From assembly GCA_964371655.1 (NCBI GenBank), contig CAYJOD010000023.1, positions 1-64,000 of the forward strand: DNA of 64,000 nucleotides. Reading direction: 5' to 3'. Shown here piece by piece: positions 52,066 through 60,675 of this stretch (position 1 is the stretch's first letter; each line of letters starts with the position of its first letter). A program made the position numbers and the translations under genes. The notes below the pieces were generated by a model. The model ran no database searches and was not told the origin of the DNA. It saw only the letters and a list, made by a program, of their open reading frames with translations. The stretch is from CAZGSN01 sp964371655. GTDB taxonomy: Bacteria; Desulfobacterota; Binatia; HRBIN30.

Positions 52066-53100
52066 TCAAGCCCCCACGCCTTCTGGACTGGCGTCGATCA
52101 GGACACGGTTCCCACCGTGAGACAGTGAACGCTGCGCGGCGGCCAGAATGCGCACGATGCGCAATCCCTGGACACCCCCCGAGACGGGCTTCACGCCTTG
52201 TTCGATGCAGTCGGCCCAGTGTTCCACCAGATTGAACAAGGGCTCGGTCGCATCCAGCCGCGGCGAAACCACATCACCGGAACGATACGAGATCAGAGTC
52301 TGGCGGATTCCCTCCGGATCGGCGTGTACGTCGACGCCGCGGTCGTACACCTTGACGCGCTCCGAGAGGTCGAGGTCGTTGTAGAGGATGCTGCGCTGGC
52401 TGCCCCCGATCAAGAAATGGCGAACTTTCACCGGCGACAGCCAGTTCACGTGCAACGAGGCCAGGACATCGTCATCGTAGTGGAGGTGCAGGTAAGCGAC
52501 GTCCTCGCCGCCGTTGGCCGTATGACTGGCGCCGACAGCGGAGACACTGCGTGGCGGTTTGTCGAGGAGATAGTCCATGATCGAAAGGTCGTGTGGGGCC
52601 AGATCCCACAGGACGTTGATATCGTGCTGGAACAAGCCGAGGTTGATGCGCACCGAATCGATGAACAGGATGTCGCCGATCTCGCCGTCGCGAATCAGCT
52701 GCGCGATCTTCTGCACCGCTGGACTGTAGAGGAAGACGTGGTCGACCAGCAGCACGCGCTGCCGTTGTTTGGCCAATGCCACCAGCTCCTCGGCCTGCGC
52801 GACGCTGGCCGCCAGCGGCTTTTCGACCAGGACGTGCTTGCCCTTTTCCAACGCCTGCCGGGCGAGCCCATAGTGTGTGGGAACTGGCGTGGCGATCGCT
52901 ACGGCGTCGAGTGTCGGATCATCGAGGAGCTCGGCAACATCGGCGGTGCATTTCGAAGCCGGATACTGTTGACCGATGGCGGCCAGCCGCGTCGGGTTTG
53001 CATCGCACAGCCACGCCAGGCGGCTGCGCGGTGAGGCGGTCACATTGCGAAGCAAGTTCGGCCCCCAATACCCCAGCCCGACGACGCCGACGGTGATCAA
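52066..53100 (-). CDS. Gfo/Idh/MocA-family oxidoreductase
   Basis: 344 residues: Rossmann VGVVGLGYWGPNLLRN, AIATPVPTHYGLA, the family signature KHVLVEKPLA and the second-domain catalytic region HDINVLWDLAPHDLSIM. NAD(P)-dependent dehydrogenase acting on a sugar or sugar-nucleotide, as WbpB does. With an acetyltransferase and aminotransferases in the same operon the overall set resembles pathways for acetamido sugars or uronates (WbpB/D/E type). Which sugar cannot be told from sequence. It precedes the other genes by 217 bp. Confidence 0.9.
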   Translation of the reverse strand: MITVGVVGLGYWGPNLLRNVTASPRSRLAWLCDANPTRLAAIGQQYPASKCTADVAELLDDPTLDAVAIATPVPTHYGLARQALEKGKHVLVEKPLAASVAQAEELVALAKQRQRVLLVDHVFLYSPAVQKIAQLIRDGEIGDILFIDSVRINLGLFQHDINVLWDLAPHDLSIMDYLLDKPPRSVSAVGASHTANGGEDVAYLHLHYDDDVLASLHVNWLSPVKVRHFLIGGSQRSILYNDLDLSERVKVYDRGVDVHADPEGIRQTLISYRSGDVVSPRLDATEPLFNLVEHWADCIEQGVKPVSGGVQGLRIVRILAAAQRSLSHGGNRVLIDASPEGVGA

Positions 53101-53174
53101 TTCTGTATCCTCATTTGGCGCGCTGTTATCGCTGGATGATCACAGACCTGTCAACTCGTTCCGCTCTCGGTGGC

Positions 53175-53191
53175 AGCGCCACGGCAAAGTC
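53175..53191 (+). repeat. solo family A end
   Basis: AGCGCCACGGCAAAGTC is a one-mismatch copy of the family A left end, with no matching right end within 300 bp. It is followed 45 bp later by a family B copy, so this gap holds nested or eroded elements. Confidence 0.5.
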
Positions 53192-53236
53192 GGCGACAGG
53201 GACCTTCACATCGGGATCAAGGGCGCGGCGCAGAAC

Positions 53237-53409
53237 GGCTTTGCACAAGCAGTCGTCGTGGGCGCTTTGGAGTGCGGGAGCTTGCTCCCGCTTTTCTGTC
53301 ACCCCCACGGCTCACGGCGCCGAATCGGACAAAGCGGTGGCAAGCCACCGCACTCCACAACTTATCGTGTCCACAGATCGTCCCACGGCAAGAATTCATG
53401 TGCAACGCC
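53237..53409. repeat. inverted-repeat element, family B, copy 2
   Basis: 173 bp. Left end GGCTTTGCACA, right end TGTGCAACGCC (one mismatch). Internal hairpins GCGGGAGC/GCTCCCGC and GCGGTGGC/GCCACCGC match copy 1 at 21242-21412. It fills most of the gap 53101-53614, where I see no gene. Confidence 0.75.
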
Positions 53410-53614
53410 GTCCTGCGCCTACATTTCAGAAGAGCTCGCGAACGCGGGCTGTAGGTGCAGGACTTCAGCCTGCGCCGGCGGTTGCCTTTGGCGTGGCCCT
53501 GCTCGCGCTGGCCGCGTCGCGGCCGAGCTCTCGCGCCGCTGCGCCAACAGGCGCCGACCGGAAAACGGGAGTTCACTCTTGACCCCACTCCCAGAGCCAG
53601 CTTACTCAGCGCGG

Positions 53615-55012
53615 ATGGCTCGGCTTCTCCGCCTGGGCGACATGCTGGTTGGCCTCACCGCTGTCTTCCTCGTGCTGCTCTTGTGGGCTTGGGGTGTGAC
53701 CCATTGGCAGGCACGTGACTACGGCGCCGGCTTTTGGGCGTGGAGCTGCTCCCTCATCCTGTTGTGGGCGGTTTGCCATGCCGCCACCCATTACGGCCGC
53801 TGGCCGCGATTCCTCATCGTGGTCTGGCTGCTCTTGAGTTGGCTGCGGATCTACCGTGTCGTCGATATTCCAGCCGACTCCGGACACCCGATGACGAGCG
53901 AGACATCGGGACCGGTTCTGGCGCTCTGGATCATGCAGATGATCGACGACCACACCTACGCGAATATCTTCACCACGGATTGGGGTGTGTACATCGCGCC
54001 GAATTGGATCGCCTCGAAGCTGGTTCCCAATGTGATTGAAGCCTGCCGCTACACGGCGACGATTTGGGGAGCGCTGTCCATAGGCGCGACCGGTCTGTTG
54101 GCATGGCAACTCGGCGGCGGACCGATCGCTCTGGTCTCCATGCTGCTGATTGGGGTGAGTTGGTGGCACAACGGCATCGGGCGGATCCTTCCGGTCCTTT
54201 CGGCGCCGTTCGGAGTGGCGCTGGCGTGGTGGGCCTTGATCCGGTCCATCGATCGTCGCAGCGTCACCGATGCCATCCTCGCCGGCATCATCGCCGGCCT
54301 GGCGCTGCGTCTGTACGCTTCGGTGCGGATTCTCCTCGTGGCCATCCCCGTGTGGTGGATCTGGCACGCGTGGGTGACGCGCGGCTTCTTGCGTCGAACT
54401 TGGTGGTGCGCCGGCCTCGCGGTGGTGGTCACGATCATGACCATGTGGCCGGCGATCCAGACGCTCGGCGCCTACTACTTTGAGCGCGAGCGTGTGATCA
54501 TGGTCGACGGTGCCGAGGTGAAGGGACTTCTCTTCAGCGATCCGGTCGCGCACATTGGACGCCAGCTGCGCGTCTTCACCGGCGGCGCCGACTTCTTGGT
54601 CAACTCGCCGACCGCAAGTCCGCTGTTCACTCCGACCGAGATCGCTCTCATCTTTCTGGGCCTTGTCGTAGCTGCGACGCGTTGGCGCGATCCGCGCGCG
54701 ACGGTCGGCGCTTTTTGGATGGTGCTGACCTTCGCTACCGTTGCCATCTCGTCGGTCCCCGACGCTAGCCGCCGCCTCGCTGTGGCCTTTCCCGCGTTCG
54801 GCATTCTCGGAGCAACCGGGCTGCTGTGGTCGCTGCAGTGGGCGAAGGTGATCAAGTCAACGGTGATCCGCTACTCAGTCGTCGGCGTGCTGCTGGCGGC
54901 GCTGACGGCGGCTGACCTGCAGTGGAACTGGGCCTACTTCAACAAGTTCCGGGCGGAGATGATTCGCGGCGCGGGCAGGCCAGAGGGTCCGATACCGAAG
55001 CCTCTCCAATAA
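53615..55012 (+). CDS. GT-C type membrane glycosyltransferase-like protein
   Basis: 465 residues from ATG 53615. The upstream frame runs through repeat elements. About ten spans. After the second span a loop carries VVDIPADSGHP, and later NIFTTDWGVYIAPNWIA. The C-terminal part has the text PDASRRLAVAFPAFGILGATG, as in PMT/ArnT-like GT-C enzymes. It lies divergent to the Gfo/Idh operon. Sugar donor and acceptor unknown. No closer family is recognised. Confidence 0.7.
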   Translation: MARLLRLGDMLVGLTAVFLVLLLWAWGVTHWQARDYGAGFWAWSCSLILLWAVCHAATHYGRWPRFLIVVWLLLSWLRIYRVVDIPADSGHPMTSETSGPVLALWIMQMIDDHTYANIFTTDWGVYIAPNWIASKLVPNVIEACRYTATIWGALSIGATGLLAWQLGGGPIALVSMLLIGVSWWHNGIGRILPVLSAPFGVALAWWALIRSIDRRSVTDAILAGIIAGLALRLYASVRILLVAIPVWWIWHAWVTRGFLRRTWWCAGLAVVVTIMTMWPAIQTLGAYYFERERVIMVDGAEVKGLLFSDPVAHIGRQLRVFTGGADFLVNSPTASPLFTPTEIALIFLGLVVAATRWRDPRATVGAFWMVLTFATVAISSVPDASRRLAVAFPAFGILGATGLLWSLQWAKVIKSTVIRYSVVGVLLAALTAADLQWNWAYFNKFRAEMIRGAGRPEGPIPKPLQ

Positions 55013-55086
55013 CGGCCGACCCGGGTGCCCCGCATCTTTCGCTTGTGAGCAGAGCCCACGGCGGACCCAAATGTGTCATCGAGCGC

Positions 55087-55113
55087 TTGACACAGTTCTG
55101 GGTGATCGATAGT
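55087..55113 (+). promoter_or_regulatory. candidate promoter for the TetR operon
   Basis: TTGACA (55087-55092) is a perfect -35. GATAGT at 55108-55113 is the best -10 available, with a spacing of 15 bp (short). The operator palindrome begins at the end of it. Confidence 0.4.
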
Positions 55114-55133
55114 CACTGACTGTCAGTCAGTGA
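55113..55133. promoter_or_regulatory. palindromic operator upstream of TetR gene
   Basis: A 21-base perfect palindrome: arms TCACTGACTG and CAGTCAGTGA around one central T. It ends 12 bp before the GTG start of a TetR gene and overlaps the likely promoter. Size, position and symmetry are typical of a self-regulating TetR operator. Confidence 0.75.
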
Positions 55134-55145
55134 AACCAAACTGTC

Positions 55146-55796
55146 GTGAAAGCAGCGAACCCGAGACGTGAGAAGAAGCAGGTCACCCGGCAGGCGGTGA
55201 AGGAGGCGGCGCTCGCGTGCTTCGCAAAGAGCGGCTGGGAGAAAACATCCGTCGGTAGCATCGCGCGCGCGGCCGGCGTCGCGCACGGGACGTTCTATGT
55301 GCACTTCCCAACCAAGGAAGTGCTAGCCGACGAGCTCCTGGCGGACTTCAACGCCGGACTGGAAAAGCGCCTGCGTCCGGTCTGGGAGGAGACGAGCGGT
55401 GGCTCGATCGAGGCGCGCGTGCGGCGGACCGCCGCAGCTTTCCTCGATCATTGGCAGGCGGAGCGTGGTTTTGTGCGTGCCTACGCGCAGCGGCTCGGTG
55501 GGGCGCTGCGGATCGAGGCCCTGCGCGACGGCATCAACCCGCCGGCGACACGGCTGGTGACGGCGCTCCTCGATGGGCTCGCGGGCGCGGGCACAGGCTG
55601 CGCAGCACGGACCAATCTAGTGGCCCAGGGTCTCCTCGCGATGTGGCTGCGCATCGGCCTGCAGATCCTATTCGGGCCCAAGGTTGGTCGTGACGAGGCT
55701 GTAGACACGCTGACGAAGATGACCCTCGGAGCCGTGACCGCAGTCACGGCATCGCCGAGTCGGGTGCGCCCGCGCCGCCGGGTGAAATCCAAATGA
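55146..55796 (+). CDS. TetR/AcrR family transcriptional regulator
   Basis: 216 residues from GTG 55146. N-terminal DNA-binding part: KKQVTRQAVKEAALACFAKSGWEKTSVGSIARAAGVAHGTFYVHFPTKEVL is the classic TetR helix-turn-helix. The C-terminal all-helical ligand domain has no recognisable ligand signature, and the end is rich in Arg. It overlaps the next gene by ATGA (55793-55796). With the perfect palindrome upstream, autorepression and control of the radical SAM/membrane-protein operon are likely. Confidence 0.9.
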   Translation: MKAANPRREKKQVTRQAVKEAALACFAKSGWEKTSVGSIARAAGVAHGTFYVHFPTKEVLADELLADFNAGLEKRLRPVWEETSGGSIEARVRRTAAAFLDHWQAERGFVRAYAQRLGGALRIEALRDGINPPATRLVTALLDGLAGAGTGCAARTNLVAQGLLAMWLRIGLQILFGPKVGRDEAVDTLTKMTLGAVTAVTASPSRVRPRRRVKSK

Positions 55797-57085
55797 CCGC
55801 TCTGCGAGAGGAGCGCATCCCCAGGCATCGGGAGACGGCTGCGGAGTACTGCGCCGACGCGCCGCGACCGCTGCCGGAGTTTCATCTCTACCAGGCGCGC
55901 GCCGGCCATCCCGACTGGCCACGGCTTGCCGGCGAGGCCCGGGAGCTCGCAGCCGCGATCCTTCCCAAGCTCGAAGCTCCCGTCGCCGCGTGGCGGCGGC
56001 GTGCGGCCGCGTATCGGACCGCGGCGCAGAACTTCATCGAGAACCGGCGCCGGGCACGCGCCGGTCGCGAGGATCTTCTGCCGCTTTACTTCATCTGGAC
56101 CATGCTGCGGGCGTGCAATTTTCGCTGTACGTACTGCGACGATCACCAAGGGCGGAAGTACCCCGACCTGCCGACGAAGGGCGCGCTCGACACCGCGGCG
56201 GGCCGGCACCTGCTCGAGGTCATGCGCACGCGCACGCCCTCGATTTACTTCGCCGGTGGCGAGCCCACGGCGCGCAACGACCTGCCCGAGCTGACCCGGG
56301 CGGCGCGCGACTTGCGCTATTTCCCCATTCTCATCAATACCAACGGGAGTCTGGTGGCGCGCCAGCTGACGCGCCCGGAGTGGCGCACCTGGCTTGCCGA
56401 TACCGATGTCGTCATCGTCTCTCTCGATGGGCTCGACCTGGCGCGCCTGGGTCGCCTCTGGGTCACCGACGCGCCGCACACCGTCGTGCGCAACCTGCTC
56501 CTCCTGCGCGAGCTCGCTGCGCCCATGCGCTTCAAGCTCATGGTGAACTGCGTCCTCGAACCGGGGCAGCTCAACGAGGCGGAGGCGGTTCTCGACGTCG
56601 CCAACGACCTCGGAATCTGGTTCGCGCCGGTGCCGATGAATGCCGGGCCGCGGATCGTCGGCGGGCTGCACGGCGACCCGGCCTATGCGGCGCTCACGCG
56701 CAAGATCCTCGCCCGCAAGCGTGAGGGGCATCGCATCGTCGGCTCGGAGCGCCTGAACACGCGCCTGCTCGAATCGGCGCCGCTCGAGTGTCGCAACACC
56801 CTCAAACCGCACGTCGACTTCGACGGCAGGCTCGCGTGGCCGTGCAAGGCGTCGGTGAACGTCGCTCCTGCACGCATCGACGTGTTAGGCTTCGACGACG
56901 TCGATGCGCTCTTCGCTCATGCGCGGACGCTGATCGAGCCGAGGCAGTTTCACGGTCCGGCCGCGAACCAGTGCGGTGCCGAATGCAATTGGGCGCAGAA
57001 CTACACCACCGATGCCTACGCCCACGGCCTCCTCAACCCGTGGAGCCTGGCCGGCGAAGTCCTCGAGCTGGTGCGGTCGCGGTGA
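55793..57085 (+). CDS. radical SAM protein of TetR operon
   Basis: 430 residues. The cluster motif is CNFRCTYC at about residues 109-116, preceded by FIWTMLRA. Following text FAGGEPTARNDLPEL and INTNGSLV is the usual radical SAM barrel (GGEP for SAM contact). A C-terminal Cys set (LECRNTLKPHVDFDGRLAWPC, NQCGAECNW) suggests a second cluster, SPASM-like. The N-terminal 100 residues are helical and unusual for the family. The product is unknown. ATGA and GTGA overlaps tie it to TetR and to the membrane protein that follows. Confidence 0.85.
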   Translation: MTALREERIPRHRETAAEYCADAPRPLPEFHLYQARAGHPDWPRLAGEARELAAAILPKLEAPVAAWRRRAAAYRTAAQNFIENRRRARAGREDLLPLYFIWTMLRACNFRCTYCDDHQGRKYPDLPTKGALDTAAGRHLLEVMRTRTPSIYFAGGEPTARNDLPELTRAARDLRYFPILINTNGSLVARQLTRPEWRTWLADTDVVIVSLDGLDLARLGRLWVTDAPHTVVRNLLLLRELAAPMRFKLMVNCVLEPGQLNEAEAVLDVANDLGIWFAPVPMNAGPRIVGGLHGDPAYAALTRKILARKREGHRIVGSERLNTRLLESAPLECRNTLKPHVDFDGRLAWPCKASVNVAPARIDVLGFDDVDALFAHARTLIEPRQFHGPAANQCGAECNWAQNYTTDAYAHGLLNPWSLAGEVLELVRSR

Positions 57086-57900
57086 AGGCCGCGCGGGCAA
57101 CGACCGCCGCGGAGCTCGCCGTCGACGCTGCGGCGATCGCGATTGTCAGCGTTGCAATCTGTGTCGTGGCGCACGACCTCACGACGATGACCGTTCTCGT
57201 CCCGGTTGTGTGGGTCGGGCGCACCTGGGCCTGGGCACGAGTCAGGCCGGCCGGTGCACACAGCCTTGTCGCCGAGCTCGCCTTTGCGGCGATCGGTACG
57301 GTCGTCGGCGGCTTCAATGATTGGAGCTCGGTCGACGTCTACCACATCTACGACTACGGCGTTCCCACCGATCTGCCCGGTGTTTCGAGCCTGCCAGTTT
57401 GGATGCTCCTCTATTGGGGCCTCATCCTGCGCTTTCTCGCCACACTGGCTCTCTTCGAGGGGTCCGGAGCCGATCCAGTTCCACGCAACATCGTACGTCT
57501 CGGGCGCTATGCGTCGACACGTTCGTGCGTGAAGATCGGTGTACAGCTCGTCCTCGTCGTGGCGACGCGGCAAGCCATCTACCGCACCTATCTCGACCCC
57601 GTTCTCTCATGGCTCCCGTTCGTTGCGGCCACGGCCATTCACTTCGCGCTCTTCGGCTGGGATCACCGCGATCGATGGTTGGTGGTGCTGGCGCTTGCGG
57701 TCGGGCCGCTCGTGGAGATCGCTTACATCCAGGTTGGCGGCCTGCATCGCTACCATCTCGGATGGCTTGGTGGGGTGCCGCTGTGGATCGCTCTCTGGTG
57801 GGCTGTTGCGGTCTTGATCTGGCGTGATCTTGCCCCGCGCCTGCTTGGCCTGATCGCTACGATTGTGGCGTCGGAGCGAGAACCGATCCCCGCACCTTGA
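57082..57900 (+). CDS. conserved-looking polytopic membrane protein of TetR operon
   Basis: 272 residues from GTG 57082 (GTGA with the radical SAM stop). About seven spans. A characteristic stretch VYHIYDYGVPTDLPGVSSLPVWMLLYWGLILRFLATL lies in the middle, with conserved-looking Asp, His and Tyr near the membrane edge. Another His-rich loop is VGGLHRYHLGW. I do not recognise the family. Operon position implies it acts with the radical SAM enzyme, perhaps on a lipid or a membrane-bound substrate. Its last 44 bases overlap the convergent gene. Confidence 0.65.
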   Translation: MKAARATTAAELAVDAAAIAIVSVAICVVAHDLTTMTVLVPVVWVGRTWAWARVRPAGAHSLVAELAFAAIGTVVGGFNDWSSVDVYHIYDYGVPTDLPGVSSLPVWMLLYWGLILRFLATLALFEGSGADPVPRNIVRLGRYASTRSCVKIGVQLVLVVATRQAIYRTYLDPVLSWLPFVAATAIHFALFGWDHRDRWLVVLALAVGPLVEIAYIQVGGLHRYHLGWLGGVPLWIALWWAVAVLIWRDLAPRLLGLIATIVASEREPIPAP

Positions 57901-58372
57901 CTGCAGCGGCGGCCGGAATCGCGCGGCTGTAGAGGGCGAACAGCAGAAGCGGCACCTCGAGGAAGACACCGAGGAAACTCAGGAAGAGAACGGCGCCGCG
58001 CGCGACGCGCGAGGCGAGTAGGGCGTCGGGTAGGTAGACGTAGAAAATGACTACGATCGCTGCGGTGGCGACGAAGCCGCCGAGCGACATGGTCACGAAT
58101 TGCGCCAGCGAGTTCTGGCGCGAGTCGTAGCTGAAGATGAACGGGGAGCTCAGGTTGTGGTTGACCCGGAGCACGCTACCTGACGCGAAGGCCGCCAACA
58201 GGTGACCCCATTCATGCACAACGGCGCCGACCGCTCCAAGCATGACTCCGGCGACAAATCCGGTGAAGTCGGCGAGAAAGCCGCTACCCATCGAGTACGC
58301 GGCCGCCACCCGCCAAATCAGCAGGGCCGCTGCGATGATCAATCCGTCTCTTGCCGCAAACTTTGCATACAT
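57857..58372 (-). CDS. small HExxH membrane protease-like protein
   Basis: 171 residues from ATG 58372. The frame upstream is repeat-derived. Four or so spans. Zinc motif HEWGH in MLGAVGAVVHEWGHLLAAFASG matches site-2-protease/M50-like proteins. The second family motif (NxxPxxPLDGG) that supplies the Asp ligand is not evident, so activity is uncertain. It overlaps the convergent TetR-operon membrane protein by 44 bp. Other HExxH membrane proteins (M50-like) of similar size exist without known substrates. Confidence 0.65.
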   Translation of the reverse strand: MYAKFAARDGLIIAAALLIWRVAAAYSMGSGFLADFTGFVAGVMLGAVGAVVHEWGHLLAAFASGSVLRVNHNLSSPFIFSYDSRQNSLAQFVTMSLGGFVATAAIVVIFYVYLPDALLASRVARGAVLFLSFLGVFLEVPLLLFALYSRAIPAAAAVKVRGSVLAPTPQS

Positions 58373-58479
58373 GATCGAGGCGTCCTTCTTGATTTGGTTG
58401 CATATCAGCTCTGTGGCCGGTGATGCGAGAACTCCGCTGCACTGGCATCGGCCGCAACCCAATGCGGCGCCGATGTTTG

Positions 58480-58829
58480 CAAGCACTCCCTCTCCCGCAC
58501 TACCCGCGGGAGAGGAGACTGTCGATGTTCTCGCGAACCTGCCCTTCGAGACGCCGCCCAAAGAGGGCGGCTCCTCAGGGCGAACGGAAGCTGGTTTGAT
58601 TTCATTGAGCATTTGTCCGTTCGTGTTGAGGAGGCCCCTTCTTCTGGGGCCGTCTCGAAGCACGATTTCGAATCTATCGACAATCTCAGAGGGTGGGGGT
58701 GAGGGATCCTACTTTCTAAACGCTTGATTCGCACGTCCGTCGCAGGGCTTCGGAGTGCGAGCTCATCCGATCTGACGGCCCTCACCCTAACCCTCTCCCG
58801 CGCCGGAAGTGGCGCGGACGAGGGGAGCT
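58480..58829 (-). repeat. family E element, copy 4
   Basis: Begins with AAGCACTCCCTCTCCCGC plus its hairpin and ends at CGAGGGGAGCT. A larger core than the other copies (350 bp) holds CCGCCCAAAGAGGGCGG and CCCCTTCTTCTGGGGCC hairpins. It fills most of the gap 58373-58880, where no gene is seen. Confidence 0.65.
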
Positions 58830-58880
58830 GGCCTTGAGGCTTCACTCGGGAATCTTTGCGCGGCGACAAGATCTTCAACG

Positions 58881-60527
58881 TCATTTGCGCAGGATCATGC
58901 CGCTGTGCGGCTGCAGGTAGGCGATTGCGTCGTGCACGTGGTTGCGAGTGTCGGTGACGAGGAGCGCGCTCGCCGTAGTCCCGCATGGCAGGGTCTGCAC
59001 GACGTCGGCGAAGTTGAGGTGCACCTGCAGCTCTTGGCCCTCGTGCTTGCGCACGTAGGAAAGCATGTTTGCCGGTCCCTCCGGAAGCAACTCGGCGGCG
59101 CCGATGTGGAGGGCTGGGGTTTCGCGGCGCAGCTTGAGGAGATGGCGGTAGAGGTTGAACAGAGAATCGGGGTCGCCGTCCTGCGCGGCGACGCAACGGC
59201 TGGTCTTGTTCGAATTCAACGGCAGCCAGGGTTTCGCCTCGGGTGCGCAGAACCCGGCGTTGGCGGTCGCGTCCCATTGCATCGGCGTGCGCACTTCGTC
59301 GCGGTTGATGGTTTCGTTGAGCAGACGCTGCACCATCTGGAAGCCGGCTTCGGGGAGAAAGGCGAACGTCTTGGCCATCACATCTTGCGCGTCCTTCAAC
59401 GGCACGGGGGTGTTGGTCATGCCGATCTCATCGCCCATGTAGACCGTCGGCACGCCGCGCAAGGTCAGCAACAGCATCGCCAGCACCTTGGCCTTGTCGA
59501 GGTCGCCGCCGACGCGCGTGGCCGAGCGCGTGCGATCATGGTTGCCGAGGACGTAGGTCGGCTGGTCCGGGAAGCCGAAGGTGCTCTCGTAGGCCGCGAT
59601 CTTGTCGCGGAAGAAATCGGCACTGTAGGTGTACCGCAGGAAGTCGAACAGAAACACCAGCTGCAGTCCGTCGCGCTTGGCGCCGATGAAACGCTTGAGT
59701 GCCTGCCCGTCGCCAAAGACCTCGCCGAGCAGGATGCGCTCCGGGTCGTCGAACTCGGCGCACACAGCTCGCAGCTCGCGGGCAAACTCGAACGTCTCGT
59801 TGGTGTTGAGGTTATACTTCTGCACCAGGATCTCGGGGACTGCGGAGCCGGGGAAAAAGCGCGGCCTCCAATTGATCGGGTTGCTGCGCAGCTGGCGGTC
59901 CTTCAGCACCGAGCCGAACATATCGAGGCGAAATCCGTCGACGCCTTTGCGCAGCCAGAAGCGCGTGGTGTCGAGCATTGTCTGCTTCACCTCGGGGTTG
60001 TGGTAGTTGAGGTCGGGCTGGCACGGCAGAAACGAGGCGAGGTAGTACTGCTGGCGTTGCGGGCACCAGTTCCAGCCCGAGCTGATCAGGTTCGCCGCGC
60101 GCCAGTTGTTCGGCTTGCGCCATCCTTTGCCGTCGGCCCAGATGTACCAATCGGCCTTGGCGTTGTTGCGTGACGAGCGCGACTCGATGAACCACGGGTG
60201 CTGGTCGGAGGTATGGTTCATCACCAGATCGAACATCACCTTCAGACCGCGCTGATGGGCCGCCTCGATCAGCCGTTCGACGTCGCCGAGGTCGCCATAC
60301 TCCGCTGCGACCGAGAGGTAGTCCGTGATGTCGTAGCCGAAATCGACCTGCGGGCTGGCGAAGAACGGCGAGATCCACACCGTCTCGAAGCCGAGATCGC
60401 GGATGTAGTCGAGCTTGGCGAGGATGCCCGCCAAGTCGCCGATACCGTCGCCGTTCGAGTCGAAGAAGGAACGCGGATAGATCTGGTAGATCGTCGTCGC
60501 GTACCACCAAGGATTCTTCTCTTCCAT
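58881..60527 (-). CDS. GH13 alpha-glucosidase (oligo-1,6-glucosidase type)
   Basis: 548 residues from ATG 60527, with GTGGAA upstream. The four GH13 signature regions are present: DLVMNHTS, GFRLDMFG (nucleophile Asp), LLGEVFG (acid/base Glu) and VLGNHDRTR (third Asp). N-terminus YQIYPRSFFDSNGDGIGDLAGI is typical of GH13 oligo-1,6-glucosidase/trehalose-forming subfamilies. No signal peptide, so it is cytoplasmic and probably processes storage glucans or disaccharides. It is a single-gene unit, unlinked to the glycan operons. Confidence 0.9.
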   Translation of the reverse strand: MEEKNPWWYATTIYQIYPRSFFDSNGDGIGDLAGILAKLDYIRDLGFETVWISPFFASPQVDFGYDITDYLSVAAEYGDLGDVERLIEAAHQRGLKVMFDLVMNHTSDQHPWFIESRSSRNNAKADWYIWADGKGWRKPNNWRAANLISSGWNWCPQRQQYYLASFLPCQPDLNYHNPEVKQTMLDTTRFWLRKGVDGFRLDMFGSVLKDRQLRSNPINWRPRFFPGSAVPEILVQKYNLNTNETFEFARELRAVCAEFDDPERILLGEVFGDGQALKRFIGAKRDGLQLVFLFDFLRYTYSADFFRDKIAAYESTFGFPDQPTYVLGNHDRTRSATRVGGDLDKAKVLAMLLLTLRGVPTVYMGDEIGMTNTPVPLKDAQDVMAKTFAFLPEAGFQMVQRLLNETINRDEVRTPMQWDATANAGFCAPEAKPWLPLNSNKTSRCVAAQDGDPDSLFNLYRHLLKLRRETPALHIGAAELLPEGPANMLSYVRKHEGQELQVHLNFADVVQTLPCGTTASALLVTDTRNHVHDAIAYLQPHSGMILRK

Positions 60528-60574
60528 GCTTGTTCCACCCCGGAATTCGTGGTCTGGCCCATGTGCCATAGCAG

Positions 60575-60660
60575 GTATTCAGTTCTCGGTATTCAGTTTT
60601 CAGTTCTAGGGTACCCGCCGACGCCTGAAAACTGAAAACTGAACACTGAACACGCCCCCG
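60575..60660. repeat. inverted repeat, family F-like
   Basis: Left arm with repeated ATTCAGTTCTCGGTATTCAG, right arm CTGAAAACTGAAAACTGAAC. The imperfect arms may fold into a hairpin between the divergent glucosidase and oxidoreductase genes. Similar in style to the element at 5041-5145. Confidence 0.6.
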
Positions 60661-60675
60661 GCCAAGGAGTTGTCG

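Noticed and set aside
52976..53614. N-terminal extension of the GT-C gene at 53615
   Set aside because: It runs backward through family A and B repeat sequence and the Gfo/Idh gene; residues are low in credibility.
58373..58663. N-terminal extension of the HExxH protein
   Set aside because: Encoded by the family E element; the membrane protein starts naturally at ATG 58372.
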